Made by a program: the position numbers and the translations under genes
The notes under the pieces: generated by a model
Databases searched by the model: none
What the model saw: the letters and a program-made list of their open reading frames with translations, nothing else
Told to the model about the DNA's origin: nothing
In this document: piece by piece, positions 6,800 to 11,723 of the stretch
Position numbering within the stretch: the stretch's first letter is position 1
How the letters are laid out: every line of letters starts with the position of its first letter
IMG/VR virus record: IMGVR_UViG_3300020147_000027
Location: 1 to 23,329 of that record
DNA length: 23,329 nucleotides
Origin: a virus
Strand: one strand, 5' to 3'

Positions 6800-6997
6800 T
6801 TAGATCGGCGCTAGCTCGCAATGCTCGAATTCGAATGGCTGGAATACAAACTCCATCGCGTGGCCAGCCTCAATCTCGACGTCGAGCACGGCAGTGGCCA
6901 CGATCACGCGCGTGCCGATATCCGTGCAGCGATAGAGCTGCGCCGAGCGATAGGCGGACGTGAATTCGCAGCCGATATAGAAGTCAGCGAGCGTCAT
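6800..6997 (-). CDS. Small beta-rich hypothetical protein (65 aa)
   Basis: ATG 6997 lies inside the end of the upstream gene (14-bp overlap). The product (MTLADFYIGCEFTSAYRSAQ...) continues LYRCTDIGTRVIVATAVLDV and then reads EIEAG. This is a small SH3-like beta pattern frequently seen in phage hypothetical proteins that begin by describing a field such as LYRCTDIGTR. There is no catalytic motif. It is the last gene of the leftward accessory block. Confidence 0.65.
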   Translation of the reverse strand: MTLADFYIGCEFTSAYRSAQLYRCTDIGTRVIVATAVLDVEIEAGHAMEFVFQPFEFEHCELAPI

Positions 6998-7448
6998 GGC
7001 GGCACACGTCGCGATAGATGCGCCCCACGAGCCCACGCAGCTCATCGGCGCTCTCTGTTTCAATGTCATGCGCCTCAATGGCCGCCCTAATCGTGGCTAG
7101 CAGGGTATCACGAGGATCAGCCGGCTCGCGGCTGGCGTGCCAGATCCACGGTGCCACCGTCTTGCCAAACCGCTTTTTCGCCTTCGGCTCGCCCTTGTGG
7201 CAGTAGGGGGCCAAATCGTGCTTGGCGAGCTTCATAAGGATCGTGAACAGTTCATTGCGCGCCTCGATCTGCTCACCGCGGCAGAGCTCGAGGGGCATGA
7301 GACGCTCGACAAGCTCAGTCGTGCCAATCTCCCCATCCCGATCAATCTGTGTGTCGAGTACAGTTTTCACGGCGTTGCCAATCTCGGCATAGCGCCGCTG
7401 CCAGGGAATGTCGGATAGGATGACCGCTGTCATCTGCGTGATGTTCAT
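6984..7448 (-). CDS. Hypothetical protein (154 aa) with repeated leader
   Basis: ATG 7448 sits seven bases behind GGAG of leader copy 1. The product (MNITQMTAVILSDIPWQRRY...) starts with an amphipathic helix and has a conserved-looking middle, APYCHKGEPKAKKRFGKTVA, then PWIWHASREP; the tail is helical and acidic (AAIEAHDIETESADELRGLV). It looks like a small soluble DNA- or nucleotide-related phage protein, but I do not recognise the family. It overlaps the next gene and follows the 7473-7664 gene after a 24-nt gap that is filled by the leader repeat. Confidence 0.68.
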   Translation of the reverse strand: MNITQMTAVILSDIPWQRRYAEIGNAVKTVLDTQIDRDGEIGTTELVERLMPLELCRGEQIEARNELFTILMKLAKHDLAPYCHKGEPKAKKRFGKTVAPWIWHASREPADPRDTLLATIRAAIEAHDIETESADELRGLVGRIYRDVCRHDAR

Positions 7449-7453
7449 TGTCG

Positions 7454-7467
7454 TTCTCCGCTGAGCT
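7454..7467 (-). repeat. Repeated leader / Shine-Dalgarno element, copy 1
   Basis: Minus-strand AGCTCAGCGGAGAA, identical in four places in the leftward block, precedes the gene starting at 7448 by six bases. It contains the Shine-Dalgarno GGAG. Confidence 0.9.
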
Positions 7468-7472
7468 GAAAT

Positions 7473-7664
7473 CTAACGCCTTGCTCCCGTGTAGACGTGG
7501 ATCGCCGGCAGGCCAGCGGCCACGCGCGTGATGAAATCATAGGTCGGCGTGCCGGGCTTAACACGGCGCCAGTAGGGCGGCGTTCCCCGCCGCTCCACGC
7601 GCACATGCACTTCCGTGGTCACACGGTAGAGCAGGCCATCGTGCATGAGCTCCTGCGTGGTCAT
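7473..7664 (-). CDS. Small hypothetical protein (63 aa)
   Basis: ATG 7664 overlaps the previous stop (ATGA). The product (MTTQELMHDGLLYRVTTEVH...) is probably beta-rich, with a basic Pro-Gly segment (RRGTPPYWRRVKPGTPTYDF) and ends HVYTGARR. No family is recognised. It is the last gene of the overlap chain that begins at 9255; the next gene leftward starts afresh with leader copy 1. Confidence 0.6.
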   Translation of the reverse strand: MTTQELMHDGLLYRVTTEVHVRVERRGTPPYWRRVKPGTPTYDFITRVAAGLPAIHVYTGARR

Positions 7665-7849
7665 TCTGCCGCCGTCACCACAGCCGGCTCGCCCTCACCA
7701 CGAATGTGGATTTCTGCGACGTCGGCCACGAGTAGGATGGCATCCACAGCGCCCGGTCCCGAGCACACGAGGATGCCGTTCTGAATGCGCGAGCGGTCGA
7801 TGAGGTTGTAAAACTCCTCGTGACCATCTCTGAAAACAACCCGTATCAT
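7661..7849 (-). CDS. Small hypothetical protein (62 aa)
   Basis: ATG 7849 is chosen because it forms an ATGA overlap with the upstream stop; an in-frame GTG at 7858 is the alternative. The product (MIRVVFRDGHEEFYNLIDRS...) has alternating hydrophobic residues typical of a small beta sheet (ILVCSGPGAVDAILLVADVAEIHIRG). I do not recognise a family or catalytic residues. Its neighbours on both sides overlap it, which implies translational coupling. Confidence 0.6.
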   Translation of the reverse strand: MIRVVFRDGHEEFYNLIDRSRIQNGILVCSGPGAVDAILLVADVAEIHIRGEGEPAVVTAAE

Positions 7850-8034
7850 TTTTTCCACTGCCTTTCGATGTTATCAATTGCATCTAGCAATGCTTGCCGT
7901 TCCCATGACACCCAATCGCGCGAGCGCCGATCGTAAAGTAGGCGCAGGTCCGTTATCAGCAAGCTCAACTGGCGAGCTTCCATCACCGCGGCCGGATTAG
8001 AGCCGAGAAACTTACGGGGGCGTCCGATGGCCAT
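7846..8034 (-). CDS. Small helical basic protein (62 aa)
   Basis: The ATG at 8034 shares a base with the previous stop (TAATG). The product begins MAIGRPRKFLGSNPAAVMEA, whose GRPRKF is an AT-hook-like motif (G-R-P-R-K), followed by a helix-rich part (LRLLYDRRSRDWVSWERQAL) and ends ERQWKK. The motif suggests contact with the minor groove of DNA; similar GRPRK starts are frequent in small phage DNA-associated proteins, including terminase small subunits. DNA binding is inferred only from this motif and the basic charge. Confidence 0.6.
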   Translation of the reverse strand: MAIGRPRKFLGSNPAAVMEARQLSLLITDLRLLYDRRSRDWVSWERQALLDAIDNIERQWKK

Positions 8035-8372
8035 TACTGCAGCTCCGATTTTGCGCGGTGGTCGCGCTGTATCCATTTTCTCGCTTCGGTGAATAGCTCA
8101 TTCACTTCGCGATCATCGAACTTGCACAAGTCAGCGAGGCGCTTCAACTCGTCATTGTAATCCTGCACCGAGCACAGCGGCACCATGCGCGGGATGAGCG
8201 CGGACTTCGGATAGAGCTTGGCCCACACCATGCCATCATGGCGTATCTCGGCCAGCCCGCGAATGAAGGGGCGATGGCGCGGCTCGTGGCCAATGATGGC
8301 GAGGAATATCGCGCCCATCATCGTCTGCTTACCGCGTGTGGCCATGATGGCCCTGAGCTTCCAATGGTCCAT
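8034..8372 (-). CDS. Hypothetical protein (112 aa)
   Basis: ATG 8372 shares one base with the previous stop (TGATG). The product (MDHWKLRAIMATRGKQTMMG...) has a hydrophobic patch AIFLAIIGHEPRHRPFIRGL that is too interrupted for a membrane helix. A WAKLYPKSALIPRMVPL segment and a charged helical end (YNDELKRLADLCKFDDREVN) follow. No known family is recognised. It is kept as real because of the precise overlaps at both ends. Confidence 0.62.
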   Translation of the reverse strand: MDHWKLRAIMATRGKQTMMGAIFLAIIGHEPRHRPFIRGLAEIRHDGMVWAKLYPKSALIPRMVPLCSVQDYNDELKRLADLCKFDDREVNELFTEARKWIQRDHRAKSELQ

Positions 8373-8548
8373 CACTTCCGATCCCGCTCTGGAATAGGCT
8401 GCTTGAACCAAAACTCGCGGTTGCCGTGCTGCAACGGGAAAATACATACCAACTCCCACCCGTCGCGGCCGAACTTCGCGAGAAGCTCAGCCGTCTCTTG
8501 TGGCTGCTGCCCGTGGTCAGCGAACGCCGTAAATTTCCACTGTGTCAT
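8372..8548 (-). CDS. DUF4177-like small protein (58 aa)
   Basis: ATG 8548 overlaps the previous stop (ATGA). The product MTQWKFTAFADHGQQPQETA then reads ELLAKFGRDGWELVCIFPLQ and ends in FWFKQPIPERDRK. The order is W-K/Y strand, a helix with LL.K.G..GWELV and a final FK.P strand, which matches the DUF4177 pattern, a small fold present in many phages and bacteria whose function is not known. The match is by remembered motif. Confidence 0.68.
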   Translation of the reverse strand: MTQWKFTAFADHGQQPQETAELLAKFGRDGWELVCIFPLQHGNREFWFKQPIPERDRK

Positions 8549-8661
8549 TGCGCGTGCCCCGGTGGTAGAGGATTGCCGAAGCGATAGCCGGCGTAGAACG
8601 TGCCACCGAGCACGATGCAAACGCCAATGCCGACAATGAGACCGCCGATGAATTCAACCAT
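8545..8661 (-). CDS. Single-pass membrane peptide (38 aa)
   Basis: ATG 8661 has a strong Shine-Dalgarno (GAGGAG) inside the end of the upstream gene. The product MVEFIGGLIVGIGVCIVLGG continues TFYAGYRFGNPLPPGHAQ. Residues 4-24 form one Gly-rich transmembrane helix of GxxxG type, which favours helix packing, with a short polar tail. Small phage membrane peptides of this kind can be superinfection-exclusion or lysis-associated factors, but nothing here decides that. Confidence 0.62.
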   Translation of the reverse strand: MVEFIGGLIVGIGVCIVLGGTFYAGYRFGNPLPPGHAQ

Positions 8662-9010
8662 ATGCGCGCTCCTCATACCCAGCTTGTGATAGGGCCAGCG
8701 GAAAGCCGGCCATCTGCAGCTCATCGTAGTTGTGATTGATCCAGCGCGCCTTGTCGCGGTGTTGCATGACGACTGCCCAACGGCACGAGCCGAACGGCGC
8801 GCAGCGGTCGAGCGTGATGATTTCCACGCCGTAGGTGCGCAGGAACTTGCGCACGCGCACAACGTAGACTGCGATTGTCTCTCGAGCGCCGAGCGGGCCG
8901 CCATTGGGATCATCGCCCCATATCTGGTCAAAGATATCCCGGCTCGAAACGGATTGCCGCTTGCAAAGCAAATCGAGGATGAGGCGCTCGCGATATGCCA
9001 GGGGTTTCAT
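8654..9010 (-). CDS. Stand-alone OmpR/PhoB-type winged-helix DNA-binding protein
   Basis: The product has 118 residues from ATG 9010, which overlaps the upstream stop (ATGA). Residues 3-72 follow the Trans_reg_C pattern. YRERLILDLLCKRQSVSSRD corresponds to the first helices; IFDQIWGDDPNGGPLGARET matches the L..VWG....RTVDVHI region; and IAVYVVRVRKFLRTYGVEII matches the recognition helix (VRVRKFL) plus wing. There is no receiver domain. The C-terminus (WAVVMQHRDKARWINHNYDE) is unlike known output regulators. It is probably a phage transcription factor acting on its own leftward block or on host promoters. Confidence 0.72.
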   Translation of the reverse strand: MKPLAYRERLILDLLCKRQSVSSRDIFDQIWGDDPNGGPLGARETIAVYVVRVRKFLRTYGVEIITLDRCAPFGSCRWAVVMQHRDKARWINHNYDELQMAGFPLALSQAGYEERAYG

Positions 9011-9255
9011 TGCGCACATTCCTCGCAATCGTCCGTGCCCATGTGCGTGCAATCGTTCCTGGGCTTTTCGGCGGCCCCCTGCCACTCCCCGCACCAATTC
9101 GAATTCTTGGTGGCGGCAAAGGCGGACATTTCGATAACGCCGCGCGGAGTGCTGACCATGTGGACGCTCGGCGGCAGGCGATGGCACCGGCCCTCATCGT
9201 TGGTGATGAGCGGCGGGCGCTTGAAGAAACGGCATGATTTGCAATTGTCAGTCAT
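9007..9255 (-). CDS. Cysteine-rich small protein (82 aa), probable metal site
   Basis: ATG 9255 is chosen because the product then begins MTDNCKSCRFFKRPP, a typical N-terminal CxxC start; the Shine-Dalgarno is weak (GGGG). Cys5, Cys8, Cys24 and Cys55 form a C-x2-C...C...C pattern for one zinc or iron-sulfur site, and three more cysteines (69, 77, 80) stand at the end. Such small CxxC proteins are common in phage accessory regions, and I know no function. It is the first gene after the terminator at 9339-9374 and the head of the overlap chain down to 7473. Confidence 0.65.
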   Translation of the reverse strand: MTDNCKSCRFFKRPPLITNDEGRCHRLPPSVHMVSTPRGVIEMSAFAATKNSNWCGEWQGAAEKPRNDCTHMGTDDCEECAQ

Positions 9256-9338
9256 GGCAATGCCCCAGGAAGAAAAAGGGTTTCCGGCTAGTTGGAGCCT
9301 CGGCCGCAAACCCTCAAAAGCACAGGCGCAAATCAGAT

Positions 9339-9374
9339 GGTAATAGAAAAAGCCCCACGTTTCCATAGGGCTTT
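9339..9374 (-). terminator. Leftward Rho-independent terminator
   Basis: On the minus strand AAAGCCC (9374-9368), a 12-nt loop and GGGCTTT (9355-9349) are followed by TTCTATT, a U-rich tail. It lies about 40 bp after the stop of the gene ending at 9416 and separates it from the gene at 9255. On the plus strand the same stem is followed, after GCAC, by a run of T, so weaker bidirectional action is possible. Confidence 0.68.
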
Positions 9375-9415
9375 AGCACTTTTTTAAAGTATTTTATGAG
9401 GACGCAAATGCAACT

Positions 9416-9637
9416 CTAGCCGGCCTTCTGATCCTCATAGCGCCACAGCTCGATTTCATCGAATTCCTCGATCATCTCGCGCAGGCGGGTGGCATCGCGA
9501 GCCTGCTTGTGGAACTGCTCGGAAATGCGGCCGGTATCGAGGCCGGCGAACTTGGTGTATTCGTCGGCGGCCAAACGCAACGCTTCAACGATGGTGTGCA
9601 TCTCATTGCTGGTAAGCTGTCTATTCTTCGCAGTCAT
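9416..9637 (-). CDS. Small helical hypothetical protein (73 aa) with repeated leader
   Basis: ATG 9637 is chosen because it stands seven bases behind GGAG of leader copy 2; an ATG two codons earlier (9643) is too close to the site. The product (MTAKNRQLTSNEMHTIVEAL...) is almost fully helical and acidic with a basic segment (ARDATRLREMIEEFDEIELW). No family is recognised. It stands alone between two leftward terminators, so it forms its own transcript or is read through from upstream. Confidence 0.65.
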   Translation of the reverse strand: MTAKNRQLTSNEMHTIVEALRLAADEYTKFAGLDTGRISEQFHKQARDATRLREMIEEFDEIELWRYEDQKAG

Positions 9638-9642
9638 GGTCA

Positions 9643-9656
9643 TTCTCCGCTGAGCT
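9643..9656 (-). repeat. Repeated leader / Shine-Dalgarno element, copy 2
   Basis: Minus-strand AGCTCAGCGGAGAA, followed by TGACC and ATG 9637. It is identical to the other three copies over 14 nt. Confidence 0.9.
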
Positions 9657-9671
9657 TGATTGATGGTGGGG

Positions 9672-9699
9672 AAAATGGGGCCAGGATTTACGCGGCCCC
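9672..9699 (-). terminator. Leftward Rho-independent terminator
   Basis: On the minus strand GGGGCC (9699-9694), an 11-nt loop and GGCCCC (9682-9677) are followed by ATTTTCC. It lies 15 bp after the stop of the gene ending at 9714 and just before leader copy 2. Confidence 0.6.
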
Positions 9700-9713
9700 C
9701 TGCTACCCGTGAT

Positions 9714-10244
9714 TTACTTGGCCGCGTGCAGGTCGCGATAGATGTCGCGGATAACCTCATCCATCGATATCGCTTGGCCAGTAGTGGTGCGGGCCCAAAT
9801 GGTGAGGCCGTGCCAGTCGCGCACAATACGCTCATCGCGGGCCTCAAGCTTGCGGGCCAGCCAATCGCTCACAATCCAATGCTCGTAGACTTCCCCGGCG
9901 TATTCCTGGGGATCAAGGTTGTGAACTTCGCAATACTCTTTCGCGGCTTGGCCTTGTGTCGTGTGCCAGTCGCAGGCGGTGTCATTGGCCGACCAATCGC
10001 CCTCATCGTCATCTCCGCCGCGTTCCCATGTGGCCCCGTTATCCTCGGCGCACTCAATGTAAGCATCATCGCCAATGACGGGTGACCACAGCTCAATATT
10101 CTGTTCGGCATCGTCGGCCAAGTCGTCAGGGTTGCCGCGATCCGTGGTCGTCAGGTCATAAATGAGCGTCGAAACGCAATACACGACTTCACGCGCAACT
10201 AGGTCACTGCAACCGCGCTCAATATCTTGTTCGGTGGTGTCCAT
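9714..10244 (-). CDS. Acidic hypothetical protein (176 aa) of a phage/plasmid family
   Basis: ATG 10244 is seven bases behind GGAG of leader copy 3; the upstream ATG at 10250 is too close. The product is strongly acidic in the middle (GGDDDEGDWSANDTACDWHT). The last third, YEHWIVSDWLARKLEARDER then DWHGLTIWARTTTGQAISMD and VIRDIY, is a motif I have met in small phage and plasmid proteins without known function. The acidic surface resembles DNA-mimic proteins, but that is only a guess. A terminator follows the gene. Confidence 0.68.
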   Translation of the reverse strand: MDTTEQDIERGCSDLVAREVVYCVSTLIYDLTTTDRGNPDDLADDAEQNIELWSPVIGDDAYIECAEDNGATWERGGDDDEGDWSANDTACDWHTTQGQAAKEYCEVHNLDPQEYAGEVYEHWIVSDWLARKLEARDERIVRDWHGLTIWARTTTGQAISMDEVIRDIYRDLHAAK

Positions 10245-10249
10245 TGTCA

Positions 10250-10263
10250 TTCTCCGCTGAGCT
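10250..10263 (-). repeat. Repeated leader / Shine-Dalgarno element, copy 3
   Basis: Minus-strand AGCTCAGCGGAGAA, followed by TGACA and ATG 10244. It is identical to the other copies over 14 nt. Confidence 0.9.
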
Positions 10264-10313
10264 TTTGTTGGCTAGGTTTCATCGAATTCGAGGTCTAGTA
10301 GCTGATCCATGTG

Positions 10314-10601
10314 TCACCGATAGAAAGTAGCATCGGGCACCAGCTCCAAAATCTGGCGCTTGGCGTCCGCGCGAGATGTGGCGTCGAGATAGCCGCACTC
10401 GCCATCCTCGTTCTCGTAATAGTACATGGCCACACCACGCGGCCTGAGGCCCCAATAGGCCCCGCCAGCGTCATAACCGCCGCTGTTGAGGCGCACCTTA
10501 CGCAACGTGATCTTGCCGCCGTAGCTGATGGTTGGGCCCGTGTGCCGGCCCATTGGTGCGCCGTACTTGGCCGAAACCTTGTCCTCTGGCCTATTGGTCA
10601 T
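10314..10601 (-). CDS. Hypothetical protein (95 aa)
   Basis: ATG 10601 lies inside the end of the upstream gene (11-bp overlap) behind GGAGGGG, a strong Shine-Dalgarno. The product (MTNRPEDKVSAKYGAPMGRH...) has a beta-rich middle, ISYGGKITLRKVRLNSGGYD then GAYWGLRPRGVAMYYYE, and a helical end with A..RA.AKRQILEL. It resembles small phage proteins of the type YGAPMGR..., function unknown. It is the last of three overlapping genes from the palindrome-controlled promoter. Confidence 0.66.
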   Translation of the reverse strand: MTNRPEDKVSAKYGAPMGRHTGPTISYGGKITLRKVRLNSGGYDAGGAYWGLRPRGVAMYYYENEDGECGYLDATSRADAKRQILELVPDATFYR

Positions 10602-10794
10602 TGCGGTACCCCTCCGGGTTCACAATCAGCTCGCCGTCGTTGTCATACGCGGGCTCGAAGTCACACCGGGCAAACCAATTGCCCATGAATTCGATTGCGG
10701 TGTGGTGGCGATGGTCCCGCCCACACTCCGCGCACCACTCGAATTCGAATTGCTGTCGCAGCCACACATCGGGCGGCGTCTTGAGATTGGTCAT
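10591..10794 (-). CDS. Small putative zinc-binding protein (67 aa)
   Basis: ATG 10794 follows GGGGGA at correct spacing; the upstream ATG 10800 forms an ATGA overlap and is the alternative. The product has CAECGRDHRHH (C21, C24, H28, H30, H31) and C44, which suggests one zinc site of the CxxC...HxH type. The rest (FEPAYDNDGELIVNPEGYRN) is acidic. No family is recognised. It overlaps both neighbours, which points to coupling. Confidence 0.62.
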   Translation of the reverse strand: MTNLKTPPDVWLRQQFEFEWCAECGRDHRHHTAIEFMGNWFARCDFEPAYDNDGELIVNPEGYRNDQ

Positions 10795-10796
10795 GG

Positions 10797-10952
10797 TCAT
10801 TCCCCCTGGATCGGTGCCCAGCGGCTGCTGAGCGTTGGAAAGATGCGTAGGCTATAGATTACCGCCTCAGTGGCCGTTGTGAACTGGCGATGCCAGCGCA
10901 CCCATTGGCCGAGCTGAGGGTTGAACAATTCGAGGCTGTAGGCTGTCGTCAT
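10797..10952 (-). CDS. Small hypothetical protein (51 aa), first gene of the leftward unit
   Basis: ATG 10952 stands nine bases behind GGAG of leader copy 4. The product (MTTAYSLELFNPQLGQWVRW...) reads HRQFTTATEAVIYSLRIF and ends with a short polar tail. The pattern strand, W.RW, helix A.EAV.Y resembles small phage proteins that look like the first half of a ferredoxin-like fold. It starts about 34 nt after the predicted transcription start of the promoter at 10993-11021, so it is the first gene expressed from it. Confidence 0.6.
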   Translation of the reverse strand: MTTAYSLELFNPQLGQWVRWHRQFTTATEAVIYSLRIFPTLSSRWAPIQGE

Positions 10953-10959
10953 GTGTCCG

Positions 10960-10973
10960 TTCTCCGCTGAGCT
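10960..10973 (-). repeat. Repeated leader / Shine-Dalgarno element, copy 4
   Basis: Minus-strand AGCTCAGCGGAGAA lies in the 5' untranslated stretch of the gene at 10952, directly after the promoter. It is identical to the other copies over 14 nt. Confidence 0.9.
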
Positions 10974-10992
10974 TGGACGATATGATGCACGC

Positions 10993-11021
10993 GTTCTATC
11001 ATGCTAGCGTGATAGCGTCAA
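10993..11021 (-). promoter_or_regulatory. Leftward promoter with palindromic operator in its spacer
   Basis: On the minus strand TTGACG (11021-11016), a 17-nt spacer and TAGAAC (10998-10993) form a sigma70-type promoter. Positions 10996-11015 read CTATCA-T-GCTAGC-G-TGATAG, a 20-bp palindrome with a single mismatched pair. It fills the spacer and touches both boxes, so a bound dimer would block RNA polymerase. The regulator is not identified; the HTH at 6283 and the winged-helix protein at 8654 are candidates. Confidence 0.72.
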
Positions 11022-11025
11022 CAGG

Positions 11026-11060
11026 CAAAATAATATCCCGCACAATTATTTTGGCGGGAT
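11026..11060. repeat. Two interlocked inverted repeats
   Basis: Arm A CAAAATAAT (11026-11034) is directly followed by arm B ATCCCGC (11035-11041). Then come ACA, A' ATTATTTTG (11045-11053) and B' GCGGGAT (11054-11060). A/A' (9 bp) and B/B' (7 bp) are both perfect and overlap in pseudoknot order, so in RNA the two hairpins would compete. Alternatively they are two adjacent protein sites. Confidence 0.85.
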
Positions 11061-11158
11061 CAATCCTATAGCCCTAGTGCTAGAGCGTTTCTTAGCAAAA
11101 ATCGCGGGCCAGCGCCCTAGCGCGTTAGCACGCGCGGGCTTGCGAAGCTAAGAACGCC

Positions 11159-11368
11159 TTAGCACATAGCATAGAATTGAATAGATGTAAATGGCCTAAG
11201 AGCATATTTCTCACTTTTATTTAGCACGGCATTGCGCCGGCTGTCTATACAACTCCGCCACATGGCATTCCCGCTCGGGATCATTGGTGGGAAATCTCCA
11301 CCATTCCACGCCCAATGTGTGCGATCGGGAACGCGGCTTAGCGGTGTGCGGCACACACCATTACTCAT
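11159..11368 (-). CDS. Doubtful small ORF (69 aa) in the control region
   Basis: A leftward frame starts at ATG 11368 behind a strong Shine-Dalgarno (GGAGGGG, seven bases upstream). The product (MSNGVCRTPLSRVPDRTHWA...) contains WNGGDFPPMIPSGNAMWRSC and has three cysteines. Codon use is more AT-rich than in neighbours, several dyads overlap it, and no family is recognised. Only the ribosome site argues for it. Confidence 0.28.
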   Translation of the reverse strand: MSNGVCRTPLSRVPDRTHWAWNGGDFPPMIPSGNAMWRSCIDSRRNAVLNKSEKYALRPFTSIQFYAMC

Positions 11369-11624
11369 CGCATTGCCCCTCCTCAGCTATGCCCCATTGC
11401 CCCTCACATATCCCCTCGTATTCTAGGCATATCACCTACAACGATACTGCCACGTATTGCACCAGCATCTTATCACCGCATGGCAACACATGGCGCTAAC
11501 CTATTGTAATATAGCAACAAAGTTCCATAATCTATATTATGCGAATGGTTTTCATGGTCTGTAATGTGTGATATGGATAGCGATATGGCTATCAACGATG
11601 TGCTGAGGTTGGCGCGAATAGACC

Positions 11625-11648
11625 GGGGGAGGGGGCGGGGGTACCCCC
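11625..11648. other. G5-A-G5-C-G5 tract with 12-bp palindrome; possible packaging site
   Basis: Three runs of five G (11625-29, 11631-35, 11637-41) are separated by single bases. The last forms a perfect palindrome GGGGGTACCCCC (11637-11648). It stands 75 bp before terS. Cohesive-end sites of many phages are G-rich and lie just before the terminase small subunit gene, so a cos-type role is suggested. The tract could also form unusual DNA structure. Confidence 0.4.
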
Positions 11649-11723
11649 AAAGACGAGCTCGCTCTATAAAAATTTAGGCTCGCGTTCCCGCGCGGCGAAA
11701 ATTGGAATAAAAAGGAATATTAT

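Larger units (their letters stand above)
11061..11723. other. Non-coding control region before the terminase genes
   Basis: This stretch between the leftward block and terS has no convincing long gene; one weak leftward frame is listed separately. It is dyad-rich. GCTAAG-aacgc-CTTAGC lies at 11147-11163. A near-match GCGTTTCTTAGC (11085-11096) pairs with GCTAAGAACGC (11147-11157). TGGTGG/CCACCA lies at 11285-11303, GTGTGC-g-GCACAC at 11344-11356 and GATAGC-gatatg-GCTATC at 11576-11593. CATTGCCCCTC occurs twice (11371 and 11395). It is clearly more AT-rich than the flanking genes near 11500-11600. I see no tRNA. An origin, a packaging site or regulatory RNA are possible. Confidence 0.6.

Noticed and set aside
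11285-11303. TGGTGG/CCACCA hairpin as a terminator
   Set aside because: No T-tract on either strand and no gene end nearby; kept only as one of the dyads of the region.
11232-11499. Two short rightward frames in the control region
   Set aside because: No Shine-Dalgarno, unusual composition, and they run through several dyads.
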